Assembly: GCF_000719345.1 (NCBI RefSeq)
Contig: NZ_JOFX01000004.1
Coordinates: forward strand, 62,001-126,000
Length of the DNA stretch: 64,000 nucleotides
Source of the DNA: Streptomyces sp. NRRL F-2664
GTDB taxonomy: Bacteria > Actinomycetota > Actinomycetes > Streptomycetales > Streptomycetaceae
Direction of reading: 5' to 3'
Shown piece by piece: positions 1-7,840 of the stretch. The position numbers were made by a program, and so were the translations under genes. The number at the start of each line of letters is the position of its first letter. Positions within the stretch are counted from its first letter, which is position 1. The notes under the pieces were generated by a model. It was not told where the DNA came from, ran no database searches, and saw only the letters and a program-made list of their open reading frames with translations.

Positions 1-1
1 G

Positions 2-406
2 TGGTGGCCCTCGCTGATGATGTTCGGTCCGCCGGACGACGAGTCGGCGCACTCGGCGCAGTCGATGGCCTGGCGCATCAAGCGCCACTCCAACGACGAG
101 CTGCGCCAGCGGTTCGTGGACATCGCCGTCCCGCAGGCCGAGTCCCTCGGCCTGACCCTGCCCGACCCGGACCTGAAGTGGAACGAGGAGCGCGGCCACC
201 ACGACTTCGGCGCCATCGACTGGGCCGAGTTCTGGGACGTGCTCAAGGGCAACGGGCCCTGCAACGACCAGAGGATCGGCCAACGGCGCCGGGCACACGA
301 AGAAGGCGCCTGGGTGCGTGACGCGGCCGCCGCGTACGCACGCAAGCAGGCGGCACAGCAGCAGACGGCGGAGCCCGCCGGACAGAACGAGGAGGCACGG
401 GTATGA
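2..406 (+). CDS. paaA: PaaA, phenylacetyl-CoA epoxidase catalytic subunit (5' partial)
   Basis: This is the C-terminal 134 residues of the di-iron catalytic subunit of the ring-1,2-phenylacetyl-CoA epoxidase; the start lies outside the window. PaaA, with PaaC, opens aerobic phenylacetate breakdown by epoxidising the CoA-activated ring. The visible part has the family C-terminal text ([16 protein letters not shown], then the stretch [19 protein letters not shown]). The stop overlaps the paaB start in ATGA (403-406), so the genes are translationally coupled. The identification rests on this C-terminal match plus the unmistakable paaBCDE order behind it. Confidence 0.93.
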   Translation, partial: WWPSLMMFGPPDDESAHSAQSMAWRIKRHSNDELRQRFVDIAVPQAESLGLTLPDPDLKWNEERGHHDFGAIDWAEFWDVLKGNGPCNDQRIGQRRRAHEEGAWVRDAAAAYARKQAAQQQTAEPAGQNEEARV

Positions 407-687
407 CGCAGAACTGGCCCCTGTGGGAGGTGTTCGTGCGCTCGCGCCGCGGCCTGTCGCACACGCACGCGGGAAGCCTGCACGCCCCCGACGCGGAGAT
501 GGCCCTGCGCAACGCCCGCGACCTGTACACCCGGCGCAACGAGGGCATCTCGATCTGGGTGGTCCCGTCCACCGCGATCACCGCCTCCTCGCCGGACGAG
601 CGCGATCCCTTCTTCGCCCCGTCCGCCGACAAGCCGTACCGGCACCCCACCTTCTACGACATCCCCGAGGGAGTGAGCCACCTGTGA
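403..687 (+). CDS. paaB: PaaB, phenylacetyl-CoA epoxidase small subunit
   Basis: A 94-residue protein matching PaaB, the small structural subunit of the epoxidase that helps assemble PaaA-PaaC dimers and has no catalytic centre of its own. It begins [20 protein letters not shown], typical of the family, and ends [10 protein letters not shown]. The ATG at 403 overlaps the paaA stop and is preceded by GGAGG at 391-395. Its own stop overlaps the GTG of paaC (GTGA, 684-687). Length and order are normal for the family. Confidence 0.95.
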   Translation: MTQNWPLWEVFVRSRRGLSHTHAGSLHAPDAEMALRNARDLYTRRNEGISIWVVPSTAITASSPDERDPFFAPSADKPYRHPTFYDIPEGVSHL

Positions 688-1421
688 CCGGCACCGACAT
701 CCACGCCGGCGCCGTCACCGCGGCGGCCCTCGCCCTCGGCGACGACGCACTGATCCTCTCCCACCGCCTCGGCGAGTGGGCCGGGCACGCCCCGGTGCTG
801 GAGGAGGAGGTCGCCCTTGCCAACATCGCCCTCGACCTGCTCGGCCAGGCCCGCATCCTGCTGTCCATGGTCGGCGACGAGGACGAGCTGGCGTTCCTGC
901 GCGAGGAGCGCTCCTTCCGCAACCTCCAGCTGGTCGAGCAGCCCAACGGCGACTTCGCCCACACCATCGCGCGCCAGCTCTACTTCTCGATCCACCAGCA
1001 CGAGCTCTACGCGGAACTGGCTCGCGCGGAAAGCCCGTTCGCGCCACTCGCGGCCAAGGCCGTCAAGGAGACGGCCTACCACCGCGACCACGCCGAGCAG
1101 TGGACCCTGCGGCTCGGCGACGGCACCGAGGAGAGCGCAGCCCGCATGCAGGCGGCGCTGACGGCTCTGTGGAAGTTCACCGGGGAGCTGTTCCAGCCGG
1201 TGGAGGGTCTCGACGGCGTGGACTGGGTGGCCCTCGAAGGGCGCTGGCTGGCCGCGCTGACCGGCGTCGTGGAGCGGGCCGGGCTCACCCTGCCCGACGG
1301 ACCGCGCACCGGCGCCTGGACGGCCGGCGCCGGCCGTCAGGGCCTGCACACCGAGTCCTTCGGCCGGATGCTGGCCGAGATGCAGCATCTGCACCGCAGC
1401 CACCCGGGGGCGTCATGGTGA
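684..1421 (+). CDS. paaC: PaaC, phenylacetyl-CoA epoxidase structural subunit
   Basis: A 245-residue ferritin-like helical protein and partner of PaaA. PaaC keeps the fold of the catalytic subunit but acts as a scaffold. Visible family features are LGDDALILSHRLGEWAGHAP near the N-terminus, VALANIALDLLGQAR at about 50-65, and the closing segment on GRMLAEMQHLHRSHPGA. I placed the start at the GTG overlapping the paaB stop rather than at far-upstream codons, which would read through paaA and paaB. The stop TGA (1419-1421) overlaps the paaD start by a few bases. Confidence 0.94.
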   Translation: MTGTDIHAGAVTAAALALGDDALILSHRLGEWAGHAPVLEEEVALANIALDLLGQARILLSMVGDEDELAFLREERSFRNLQLVEQPNGDFAHTIARQLYFSIHQHELYAELARAESPFAPLAAKAVKETAYHRDHAEQWTLRLGDGTEESAARMQAALTALWKFTGELFQPVEGLDGVDWVALEGRWLAALTGVVERAGLTLPDGPRTGAWTAGAGRQGLHTESFGRMLAEMQHLHRSHPGASW

Positions 1422-1924
1422 CCACCACGGACGTCGCGACGACCCGCCTGGAGGCCGAGCTGGCCGAGCTGGCGGGGTCCGTCCCGGACCCCGAGCTGCC
1501 GGTGCTCACCCTCGGCGAGCTGGGCGTGGTGCGCGGCGTGCGGATGCACGACGACGGCCACGCCGAGGTCACCCTGACCCCCACGTACACCGGCTGCCCG
1601 GCCATCGAGGCCATGTCCGCCGACATCGAGCGGGTCCTGACCGGCCACGGCATCCCCGAGGTGCGGGTGACCACCGTGCTGGCCCCGGCCTGGTCCACGG
1701 ACGACATCAGCGCCGAGGGGCGCCGCAAGCTGGCCGAGTTCGGCATCGCCCCGCCCCGGCCGCACGCGGCCGGCGGGCCGGTCCCGGTGACCCTGTCCGT
1801 CCGCTGCCCCAACTGCGGATCGACCGACACCGAACTGCTCAGCCGTTTCTCCTCCACCGCGTGCAAGGCGCTGCGCCGCTGCACCGCCTGCCGCGAACCG
1901 TTCGACCACTTCAAGGAGCTGTAG
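1415..1924 (+). CDS. paaD: PaaD, DUF59/zinc-ribbon maturation protein of the epoxidase
   Basis: A 169-residue protein. The N-terminal half is a MIP18/DUF59 domain (VPDPELPVLTLGELGVV, then TPTYTGCPAIEAM with the conserved Cys). The C-terminal half is a zinc-binding region with CPNC at about 129-132 and CTAC near the end. PaaD-type proteins are thought to assist Fe-S assembly of the reductase PaaE and are needed for an active complex. ATG 1415 and GTG 1418 are both possible starts. It abuts paaE directly: stop at 1922-1924, next ATG at 1925. Confidence 0.93.
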   Translation: MVTTTDVATTRLEAELAELAGSVPDPELPVLTLGELGVVRGVRMHDDGHAEVTLTPTYTGCPAIEAMSADIERVLTGHGIPEVRVTTVLAPAWSTDDISAEGRRKLAEFGIAPPRPHAAGGPVPVTLSVRCPNCGSTDTELLSRFSSTACKALRRCTACREPFDHFKEL

Positions 1925-3031
1925 ATGGCCGCCCCCCGCCACGGCGCGTTCCACCCGCTGACGGTGGCGGCAGTCGACCGGCTCACCGACGACTCGGTGG
2001 CGCTGACCCTGCGGGTCCCCGAGGAACTGCGCGAGGACTACCGCCACGCCCCCGGGCAGCACCTGACGCTGCGCCGCACCGCGCCCGACGGCGGTGCGGA
2101 GGTCCGCCGCACCTACTCGATCTGCTCGCCCGCGCCGACGGCCGGCGGACCGGGCCCGGCGCGGCTGCGCGTCGGGGTGCGTCTGGTGGAGGGCGGGGAG
2201 TTCTCCACCTTCGCCCACAAGGAGATCGCGGCCGGGGACGTGCTGGACGTCATGGTCCCCGCCGGGCGGTTCGTGCTGGACCCGGCTGCGGCTCCCGCGT
2301 CCGGGCACTACGCCGCGATCGTCGGCGGCAGCGGGATCACGCCGGTGCTGTCGATCGCCGCCAGTGTGCTGGCCGCCCGGCCCGACGCCCGCTTCTGCCT
2401 CGTGCGCAGCGACCGCACGGCTGCCTCGACGATGTTCCTGGAGGAGGTCGCCGACCTGAAGGACCGCTATCCGTCGCGGTTCCAGCTGGTCACCGTCCTC
2501 TCGCGGGAGGAGCAGGAGTCCGGACTGCCCTCCGGTCGGCTGGACGAGCAGCGGCTGACGTCGCTGCTGCCTGCACTGCTGCCGGTGGCGGAGGTCACGG
2601 GCTGGTTCCTGTGCGGGCCCTACGGCCTGGTGCAGGGGGCGGAGCGGGCGCTCAGCGCCCTCGGCGTCGCCCGGGCCCGGGTGCACGAGGAGATCTTCCA
2701 CGTCGAGGACACCGCCCCCGCGCCGGTCCGCGCGACGTCGTCGGCAACCACCGCGGCCGGCCGCGTCACCGCCCGGCTCGACGGCCGCTCCGGCACCTGG
2801 CCGGTCCAGGACGGGGAGTCCCTGCTGGACGCGGTGCTCCGCAACCGCGCGGATGCCCCGTACGCCTGCAAGGGCGGCGTCTGCGGCACCTGCCGGGCCT
2901 TCGTGGTGTCGGGCGAGGTCCGCATGGACCGCAACTTCGCCCTGGAGGCCGAGGAGACGGACGCCGGCTTCGTGCTGGCCTGCCAGTCACACCCGGTCAC
3001 CGAGGAAGTGGAGATCGACTTCGACCGCTGA
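1925..3031 (+). CDS. paaE: PaaE, NAD(P)H-dependent reductase of the epoxidase
   Basis: A 368-residue electron-transfer protein that passes electrons from NAD(P)H to the PaaAC di-iron site. It has a FAD-binding domain (about 1-105, RRTYSICSPAP), a nucleotide-binding domain (GGSGITPVLSI near 138-148) and a C-terminal plant-type 2Fe-2S ferredoxin domain. The cluster ligands are visible in YACKGGVCGTC and the later LACQSHP. It is the last paa gene in the run. No paaG, paaZ or paaK is visible in this window, so the rest of the pathway must be to the left or elsewhere. Confidence 0.95.
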   Translation: MAAPRHGAFHPLTVAAVDRLTDDSVALTLRVPEELREDYRHAPGQHLTLRRTAPDGGAEVRRTYSICSPAPTAGGPGPARLRVGVRLVEGGEFSTFAHKEIAAGDVLDVMVPAGRFVLDPAAAPASGHYAAIVGGSGITPVLSIAASVLAARPDARFCLVRSDRTAASTMFLEEVADLKDRYPSRFQLVTVLSREEQESGLPSGRLDEQRLTSLLPALLPVAEVTGWFLCGPYGLVQGAERALSALGVARARVHEEIFHVEDTAPAPVRATSSATTAAGRVTARLDGRSGTWPVQDGESLLDAVLRNRADAPYACKGGVCGTCRAFVVSGEVRMDRNFALEAEETDAGFVLACQSHPVTEEVEIDFDR

Positions 3032-3165
3032 GGGGTGCCGCTCAGGCCGGATCCGCGCGGTTCGGCCCGGCCGCGCTCGGCCGTCCCTCCTGCTGTCCTC
3101 CCCTGTCCATTTCCATGAACCTGCTCTATCTTGACGCACCGTCAGGTCGAGCGGGAGGACAGGCA

Positions 3166-4308
3166 GTGGACTTCACCTTCACCGAGGAGCAGCGGGCCGC
3201 AGTCGAGGCGGCCACGGCCGTGTTCGCGGATGTCGCACCCGACGGCGTGCCCAGCCCCGCCCTCACCCCGGGCGCCGTCGCCGACGACTTCGACCGCCCG
3301 CTGTGGGCCAAGCTGGCCGCGTCCGACCTGCTCGGCCTCGTCCTCGCCGAGGAGCACGGCGGCGCGGGCCTGGACACCATCGCCCTCTGCCTCGTCCTGC
3401 GCGAGGCAGCCCGGGTGCTGGCCCGGGTCCCGCTGCTGGAGCACTGCGCGACCGCCATGGCCGTACAGGCACACGGCAGTGCCGAGCTGGCCGCCGCCCT
3501 GCTGCCGGGCGCCGGAAGCGGCACGCTCGTCCTGACCGCAGCCGCGCACGGCCGCTCCGGCCACGACCCGGCCGAACTCGCCGTCACCGCACGCCTCGAC
3601 GGCGATGCGTGGACCCTGGAGGGCACCCAGACCGCCGTCCCCTGGGCGCACACCGCCGACTGGATCGCCGTACCGGCCCACACGGGTCAGGGCGACGCCG
3701 TCCTCGCGCTGGTCCCGCGCTCCGCCGAGGGCCTCGCCCTCGCCGAGCAGGTCTCCACCAGCGGGGAGCGGTTCGCCGAACTCGCCTTGGACGGCGTGCG
3801 CGTGGAGCGGACCCACCTGATCGACACCCCGGGAGCCTGGGACCGGCTCCACCAGGTCCTCACCACCGGCACCTGTGCCCTGGCGCTCGGGCTGGGCGAG
3901 GCCGTCCTCGGCATGACGAGCCGGTACACGAGCAAGCGCGAGCAGTTCGGCTTCCCGGTGGCCACCTTCCAGGCGGTCGCCGTCCAGGCCGCCGACCGCT
4001 ACATCGACCTGCGGGCCATGGACGTCACCCTGTGGCAGGCCGCCTGGCGGCTCGACGCCGCCACGGGCGGCGCCGGCGGTCCGCTACCGAGCTCCGCCGA
4101 CGTGGCCGTCGCCAAGATCTGGGCATCGGAGGGCGTACGCAGGGTCGTCCAGACCGCTCAGCACCTGCACGGCGGCTTCGGCGCCGACACCGACTATCCG
4201 CTGCACCGCTACCACGCCTGGGCCAAGCAGCTGGAGCTGCAGCTGGGGCCGGCCGCCGCCCACGAGGAGGCCCTCGGCGACCTGCTGGCCGCCCACCCCC
4301 TCGCCTGA
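3166..4308 (+). CDS. Acyl-CoA dehydrogenase family protein
   Basis: A 380-residue flavoprotein of the acyl-CoA dehydrogenase superfamily, which introduces a 2,3 double bond in an acyl-CoA using FAD and an electron-transfer flavoprotein. The segment order fits: N-terminal helical domain (FTFTEEQRAAVEAA, EEHGGAGLDTIALCLVLREA), middle beta domain, then the C-terminal helical domain with YTSKREQFGFPVATFQAV and QHLHGGFGADTDYPLHRY. I chose GTG 3166 because GGGAGGAC (3153-3160) lies at ideal distance. The gap of 134 bases after paaE suggests its own promoter. The substrate is unknown; the paa neighbourhood hints at aromatic or branched acyl-CoA but does not prove it. Confidence 0.85.
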   Translation: MDFTFTEEQRAAVEAATAVFADVAPDGVPSPALTPGAVADDFDRPLWAKLAASDLLGLVLAEEHGGAGLDTIALCLVLREAARVLARVPLLEHCATAMAVQAHGSAELAAALLPGAGSGTLVLTAAAHGRSGHDPAELAVTARLDGDAWTLEGTQTAVPWAHTADWIAVPAHTGQGDAVLALVPRSAEGLALAEQVSTSGERFAELALDGVRVERTHLIDTPGAWDRLHQVLTTGTCALALGLGEAVLGMTSRYTSKREQFGFPVATFQAVAVQAADRYIDLRAMDVTLWQAAWRLDAATGGAGGPLPSSADVAVAKIWASEGVRRVVQTAQHLHGGFGADTDYPLHRYHAWAKQLELQLGPAAAHEEALGDLLAAHPLA

Positions 4309-4330
4309 CCTCCAGGGCCGGGCGGTCGGC

Positions 4331-4678
4331 TCAGAGCACGAAGGCCGGGCTTCCGTTGTCCGTCACCATCGGCCGCCCGGCACCGTCCCAGGCCTGCATC
4401 CCGCCGTCGACGTTCACGGCGTCGATGTCCTGGCGCACCAGGTACTGGGTGACCTGCGCGGAACGCCCCCCGACCCGGCACATCACGTACACGCGGCGGC
4501 CGTCCTCGACGGCCTCCGTCAGCTCCCCGAAGCGGGCCACGAAGTCGCTCATGGGAATGTGCAGAGCACCCTCGACGTGCCCGGCCGCCCATTCGTCGTC
4601 CTCACGGACGTCGAGGACAAAGCCTTCGGAGGGCACCGCGGCGGCGTCCACCGAGGGCAGCGGTCCGAAGTTCATCAC
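4331..4678 (-). CDS. Rhodanese-like domain protein
   Basis: A 115-residue single-domain rhodanese (sulfurtransferase fold). Visible motifs are the CH2A-like VLDVREDDEWAAGHVEGA, the active-site loop beginning at Cys in VYVMCRVGGRSA, and YLVRQDIDAVNVDGGMQAW near the end. The catalytic Cys is present, so it may carry persulfide sulfur in the cytoplasm; the acceptor is unknown. GTG 4678 and ATG 4675 are adjacent alternative starts, with GAAGG shortly upstream. It converges with the acyl-CoA dehydrogenase 22 bases away. Confidence 0.88.
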   Translation of the reverse strand: MMNFGPLPSVDAAAVPSEGFVLDVREDDEWAAGHVEGALHIPMSDFVARFGELTEAVEDGRRVYVMCRVGGRSAQVTQYLVRQDIDAVNVDGGMQAWDGAGRPMVTDNGSPAFVL

Positions 4679-4758
4679 TGTCGCCTTCTCTCTTCACCGG
4701 TCTGCCGCCAACCTATCGGACCCGCAGGACGAGCCGCGTCCGCCCCGACGGCCCCGTC

Positions 4759-5610
4759 TCACTCGGCGGCGAGCTCTGCCGCCAGCTGCGCCTCCCGTTC
4801 GGAGACCTGCGCCAGCAGCTGCTCCGCGATCTCCTCCAGCAGCCGGTCCGGGTCGTCGGGGGCCATCCGCAGCATGGACCCGATCGCGCTCTCCTCCAGC
4901 TCCTTCGCCACCAGCGACAGCAGCTCCTTGCGGCGCGCCAGCCACTCCAGCCGGGCGTACAGCTCGTCGCTCTCGCCGGGAACGGAGGCCTCGGGCACCG
5001 GCCCGGCCGCCCACTCCTCGGCCAGCTCGCGCAGCAGCCCCTCGTCGCCCCGCCCGTAGGCGGCGTTGACCCGCGCGATGAACGCGTCGCGGCGCTCCCG
5101 CTCACCCTCCTCCTGCGCGAGGTCCGGGTGGGCCCGGCGGACCAGGTCGCGGTAGAGGCGGCGCACCTCCTCGGAGGGGCGGACCCGCTCGGGCGGCCGC
5201 ACGGGCCGGTCGGTGAGCATCGCCGCGGCGTCGTCGGAGATGCCCTCCGAGCCCAGCCAGTCGTGGAACAGCTCGTCCACCCCCGGCATCGGCATCACCA
5301 GCGAGCGCGCGTCCCGGGCCCGCCTCAGATCCTCGGCGTCACCGGTGCGTGCCGCCTTCGCCTCGGCGATCAGCGCCTCCAGCTCGTCGAGCCGCGTGTA
5401 CATGGGGCCGAGCTTCTGGTGGTGCAGGCGGGAGAAGTTCTCGACCTCCACACGGAAGGTCTCCACCGCGATCTCGAACTCGATCAGCGCCTGCTCGGCG
5501 GCCCGTACGGCCCGTTCCAGGCGCGCCTCGGGGCGCTCCTCGCCGGTGGCCGAGGAGTCGGCGGACCCGCCGGGGACTGTCTGCTCAGGATGCTCGGTCT
5601 GCTCGCTCAC
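4759..5610 (-). CDS. J-domain-containing protein
   Basis: A 283-residue cytoplasmic protein with a central J-domain-like segment. LYRDLVRRAHPDLA carries the HPD tripeptide (161-163) that stimulates Hsp70 ATPase in DnaJ proteins. A charged, helical, probably coiled-coil N-terminal part (about 25-105) and a second helical region (about 195-283) flank it. There is no Gly/Phe-rich or zinc-finger region, so it is not a classical DnaJ. It may be a specialised co-chaperone, but its client is unknown. It stands alone between a rhodanese gene and a parS site. Confidence 0.75.
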   Translation of the reverse strand: MSEQTEHPEQTVPGGSADSSATGEERPEARLERAVRAAEQALIEFEIAVETFRVEVENFSRLHHQKLGPMYTRLDELEALIAEAKAARTGDAEDLRRARDARSLVMPMPGVDELFHDWLGSEGISDDAAAMLTDRPVRPPERVRPSEEVRRLYRDLVRRAHPDLAQEEGERERRDAFIARVNAAYGRGDEGLLRELAEEWAAGPVPEASVPGESDELYARLEWLARRKELLSLVAKELEESAIGSMLRMAPDDPDRLLEEIAEQLLAQVSEREAQLAAELAAE

Positions 5611-5642
5611 CCGGCCAGGGTACGGCCCGCCCGCGCGGGCGG

Positions 5643-5658
5643 TGTTTCACGTGAAACA
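5643..5658. other. parS: parS centromere-like site (perfect)
   Basis: The 16-base palindrome TGTTTCACGTGAAACA is the exact ParB-binding parS sequence. It lies between the start of the J-domain gene and the end of the DUF2252 gene, about 49 kb from oriC. In Streptomyces, ParB loads on such sites around the origin during sporulation-linked chromosome segregation. Confidence 0.95.
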
Positions 5659-5686
5659 CCGCCCGCCCCGCAGCCGCCTGCGCGAC

Positions 5687-7114
5687 CTACACTCCGGTCT
5701 CCGCGGCGATCCGGCCCGCCCGCACCGCGGCCACCAGGTCGGCGTGATCGGCCTCGGTCCGGTCGGCGTAGGCCACGGCGAAGGTCGCCATCGCCTCGTC
5801 CAGCTCCTCGTTCTTCCCGCAGTAGCCGGCCAGCAGGCGGGGATCGACGCTGTGCGCGTGCGCACGGGCCAGCAGGGCTCCGGTCATCCGCCCGTAGTCG
5901 TCGAGCTCGTCGGGGGTCAGCGCCGCCGGGTCCACGCTGCCCTTGCGGTTGCGGAACTGGCGAACCTGGTACGGGCGCCCGTCCACCGTGGTCCAGCCCA
6001 GCATGATGTCGGAGACCACCTGCATCCGCTTCTGGCCCGCGACCACCCGGCGGCCCTCGTGCTCCTCCGGCGGCGAGGTGAAGCCCAGCCCCGGCAGGTG
6101 CGGGAGCAGGACCGAGGGCCGGGCCTCCTTCACCTGAAGGACCAGCGCCTCGCCCCGGTGGTCCAGCAGCAGGACCACGTACGAGCGGGTGCCGACGCTC
6201 CCGGTGCCCACCACGCGGAAGGCGACGTCGTGGATCGCGTACCGGGCCAGCAGCGGCAGCCGGTCTCCCTGAAGGGTCTGCAGGTACGGGCCCAGCGAGG
6301 CGGCCACGGCCGCCGCCTCCTCGTCCGCGACACGGCGCAGCACGGGCAGCGCGTCGACGAAGCGGCAGCTGCCGTCCGGACCCTTCTCGGTGGACTTGGT
6401 GGCGAAGCGCGCGGAGGTGTTGTTCCGGGCCTTCTCCGAAACCCGCTCCAAGGTGCCCAGCAGGTCGCGGGCGTCGGCGTGCGAGACCAGTTCCTCGTCC
6501 GCGATGGCGTTCCACGCGTCGAGGGCGGGCAGCTTGGCCAGCAGCCGCATGGTCCGCCGGTAGGCTCCCACGGAGTCCAGCGCGGCCGCCCGGCAGGTGT
6601 CCTCGTCCGCCCCGACCACCCGGCCGGCCAGCACCAGCGAGGCCGCCAGCCGCTTCAGGTCCCACTCCCACGGGCCGAACACGGTCTCGTCGAAGTCGTT
6701 CAGGTCGATGACGAGCCGGCCGCGCGCGTCCCCGTACAGGCCGAAGTTCGCCGCGTGCGCGTCGCCGCAGATCTGCGCCCCGACACCCGTCACCGGACCG
6801 CCGGACAGGTCGTGCGCCATCAGCCCGGCCGCCCCGCGCAGGAACGCGAAGGGGTTGGCGGCCATCCGGCCGACCCGTATGGGCGTCAGCTCGGCCACCC
6901 GCCCGGCGTTGGACTCCTCCACCGCCCGCACCGCGTCCGGCCGCCCGGCCGGCAGGGTGAAGCCCGCGTGCGCCGCCCGCGGCACCCGGCCGCGCAGTGC
7001 CTTGCCCGCCTCCTTCGGCGAGTCCGCCGCCACACGCGGCGCGAAACCCGCCACGTCCGGAATCCGCTGTCCCGCTGTCGACGCCATCGGCGCTGCCCCC
7101 ACCCGTTCGTTCAT
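5687..7114 (-). CDS. DUF2252 family protein
   Basis: A 475-residue protein of the DUF2252 family, whose fold is related to the aminoglycoside phosphotransferase/kinase-like proteins. The segment GDAHAANFGLYGDARG followed by IDLNDFDETVFGPWEWDL resembles a catalytic and metal-binding loop of that fold. No biochemical role is established that I know of. The ATG at 7114 is the most upstream start and gives a normal family length. It is likely monocistronic. Confidence 0.82.
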   Translation of the reverse strand: MNERVGAAPMASTAGQRIPDVAGFAPRVAADSPKEAGKALRGRVPRAAHAGFTLPAGRPDAVRAVEESNAGRVAELTPIRVGRMAANPFAFLRGAAGLMAHDLSGGPVTGVGAQICGDAHAANFGLYGDARGRLVIDLNDFDETVFGPWEWDLKRLAASLVLAGRVVGADEDTCRAAALDSVGAYRRTMRLLAKLPALDAWNAIADEELVSHADARDLLGTLERVSEKARNNTSARFATKSTEKGPDGSCRFVDALPVLRRVADEEAAAVAASLGPYLQTLQGDRLPLLARYAIHDVAFRVVGTGSVGTRSYVVLLLDHRGEALVLQVKEARPSVLLPHLPGLGFTSPPEEHEGRRVVAGQKRMQVVSDIMLGWTTVDGRPYQVRQFRNRKGSVDPAALTPDELDDYGRMTGALLARAHAHSVDPRLLAGYCGKNEELDEAMATFAVAYADRTEADHADLVAAVRAGRIAAETGV

Positions 7115-7171
7115 GTGATCGCTTCGAGAACGCGCTGACCGTACCGAGAGCCCGGCATCCCTGGCCAGCGT

Positions 7172-7831
7172 CTACAGACCCGCGTCGCGCGCCAGCAGGG
7201 CCGCCTGGACCCGGTTCTCGCAGCCCAGCTTCGCCAGGATCCGGCTCACGTACGTCTTCACGGTGGCCTCGCTCATGTGCAGGCGCCGGCCCGCGTCGGC
7301 GTTGGACAGCCCCTCGCCGAGCAGCGCCAGCACACCCCGCTCCCGCTCGCTCAGCGCGGCGACCTGGCGACGGGCCTCCTCACCGCGCGCTGCGGCCTTC
7401 CCCGACGCCAACTGGTCCACCACGTGCCGGGTGGCGCCGGGCGAGAGGTAGGCGTCCCCTGCCGCGGCCGCCCGGACCGCCCCGATCAGCTCGCCCGGCG
7501 CCGAGTCCTTCAGCAGGAATCCCGCGCCGCCCTGCCCCAGCGCCCGCAGGACGTTCTCCTTCTCGCCGAAGGTGGTCAGGATCAGGGCCCGCACCTCCGG
7601 CGCGGCCCGCCGCAGCTCCCCGAGCGCGGTCAGACCGTCCATCACCGGCATCTGGATGTCGAGCAGCAGCACGTCGGGGGCGTGCGAGCGGGCCAGCTCC
7701 ACCGCCTCCCGGCCGTTCGCCGCCTCCGCGACGACCTCGATGTCCGGCGCCGAGGTCAGGATCATCCTGATCCCGGCCCGGATCAGCGGCTCGTCGTCGG
7801 CGATCACCACTCTGATCACTTCGGCTGTCAC
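7172..7831 (-). CDS. NarL/LuxR-type response regulator
   Basis: A 219-residue two-component regulator. The receiver domain (about 5-122) shows the acidic pair ADDE, the phosphorylation site in LLLDIQMP (Asp58), Thr at about 86-87 and Lys108 in FLLKDS. The C-terminal LuxR helix-turn-helix is at about 155-215 (LSERERGVLALLGEGLSN, then EATVKTYVSRILAKLG). It lies 9 bases downstream of the histidine kinase gene on the same strand, so the pair is almost surely cotranscribed and cognate. The stimulus is unknown. Confidence 0.93.
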   Translation of the reverse strand: MTAEVIRVVIADDEPLIRAGIRMILTSAPDIEVVAEAANGREAVELARSHAPDVLLLDIQMPVMDGLTALGELRRAAPEVRALILTTFGEKENVLRALGQGGAGFLLKDSAPGELIGAVRAAAAGDAYLSPGATRHVVDQLASGKAAARGEEARRQVAALSERERGVLALLGEGLSNADAGRRLHMSEATVKTYVSRILAKLGCENRVQAALLARDAGL

Positions 7832-7840
7832 CCCGTGCTC

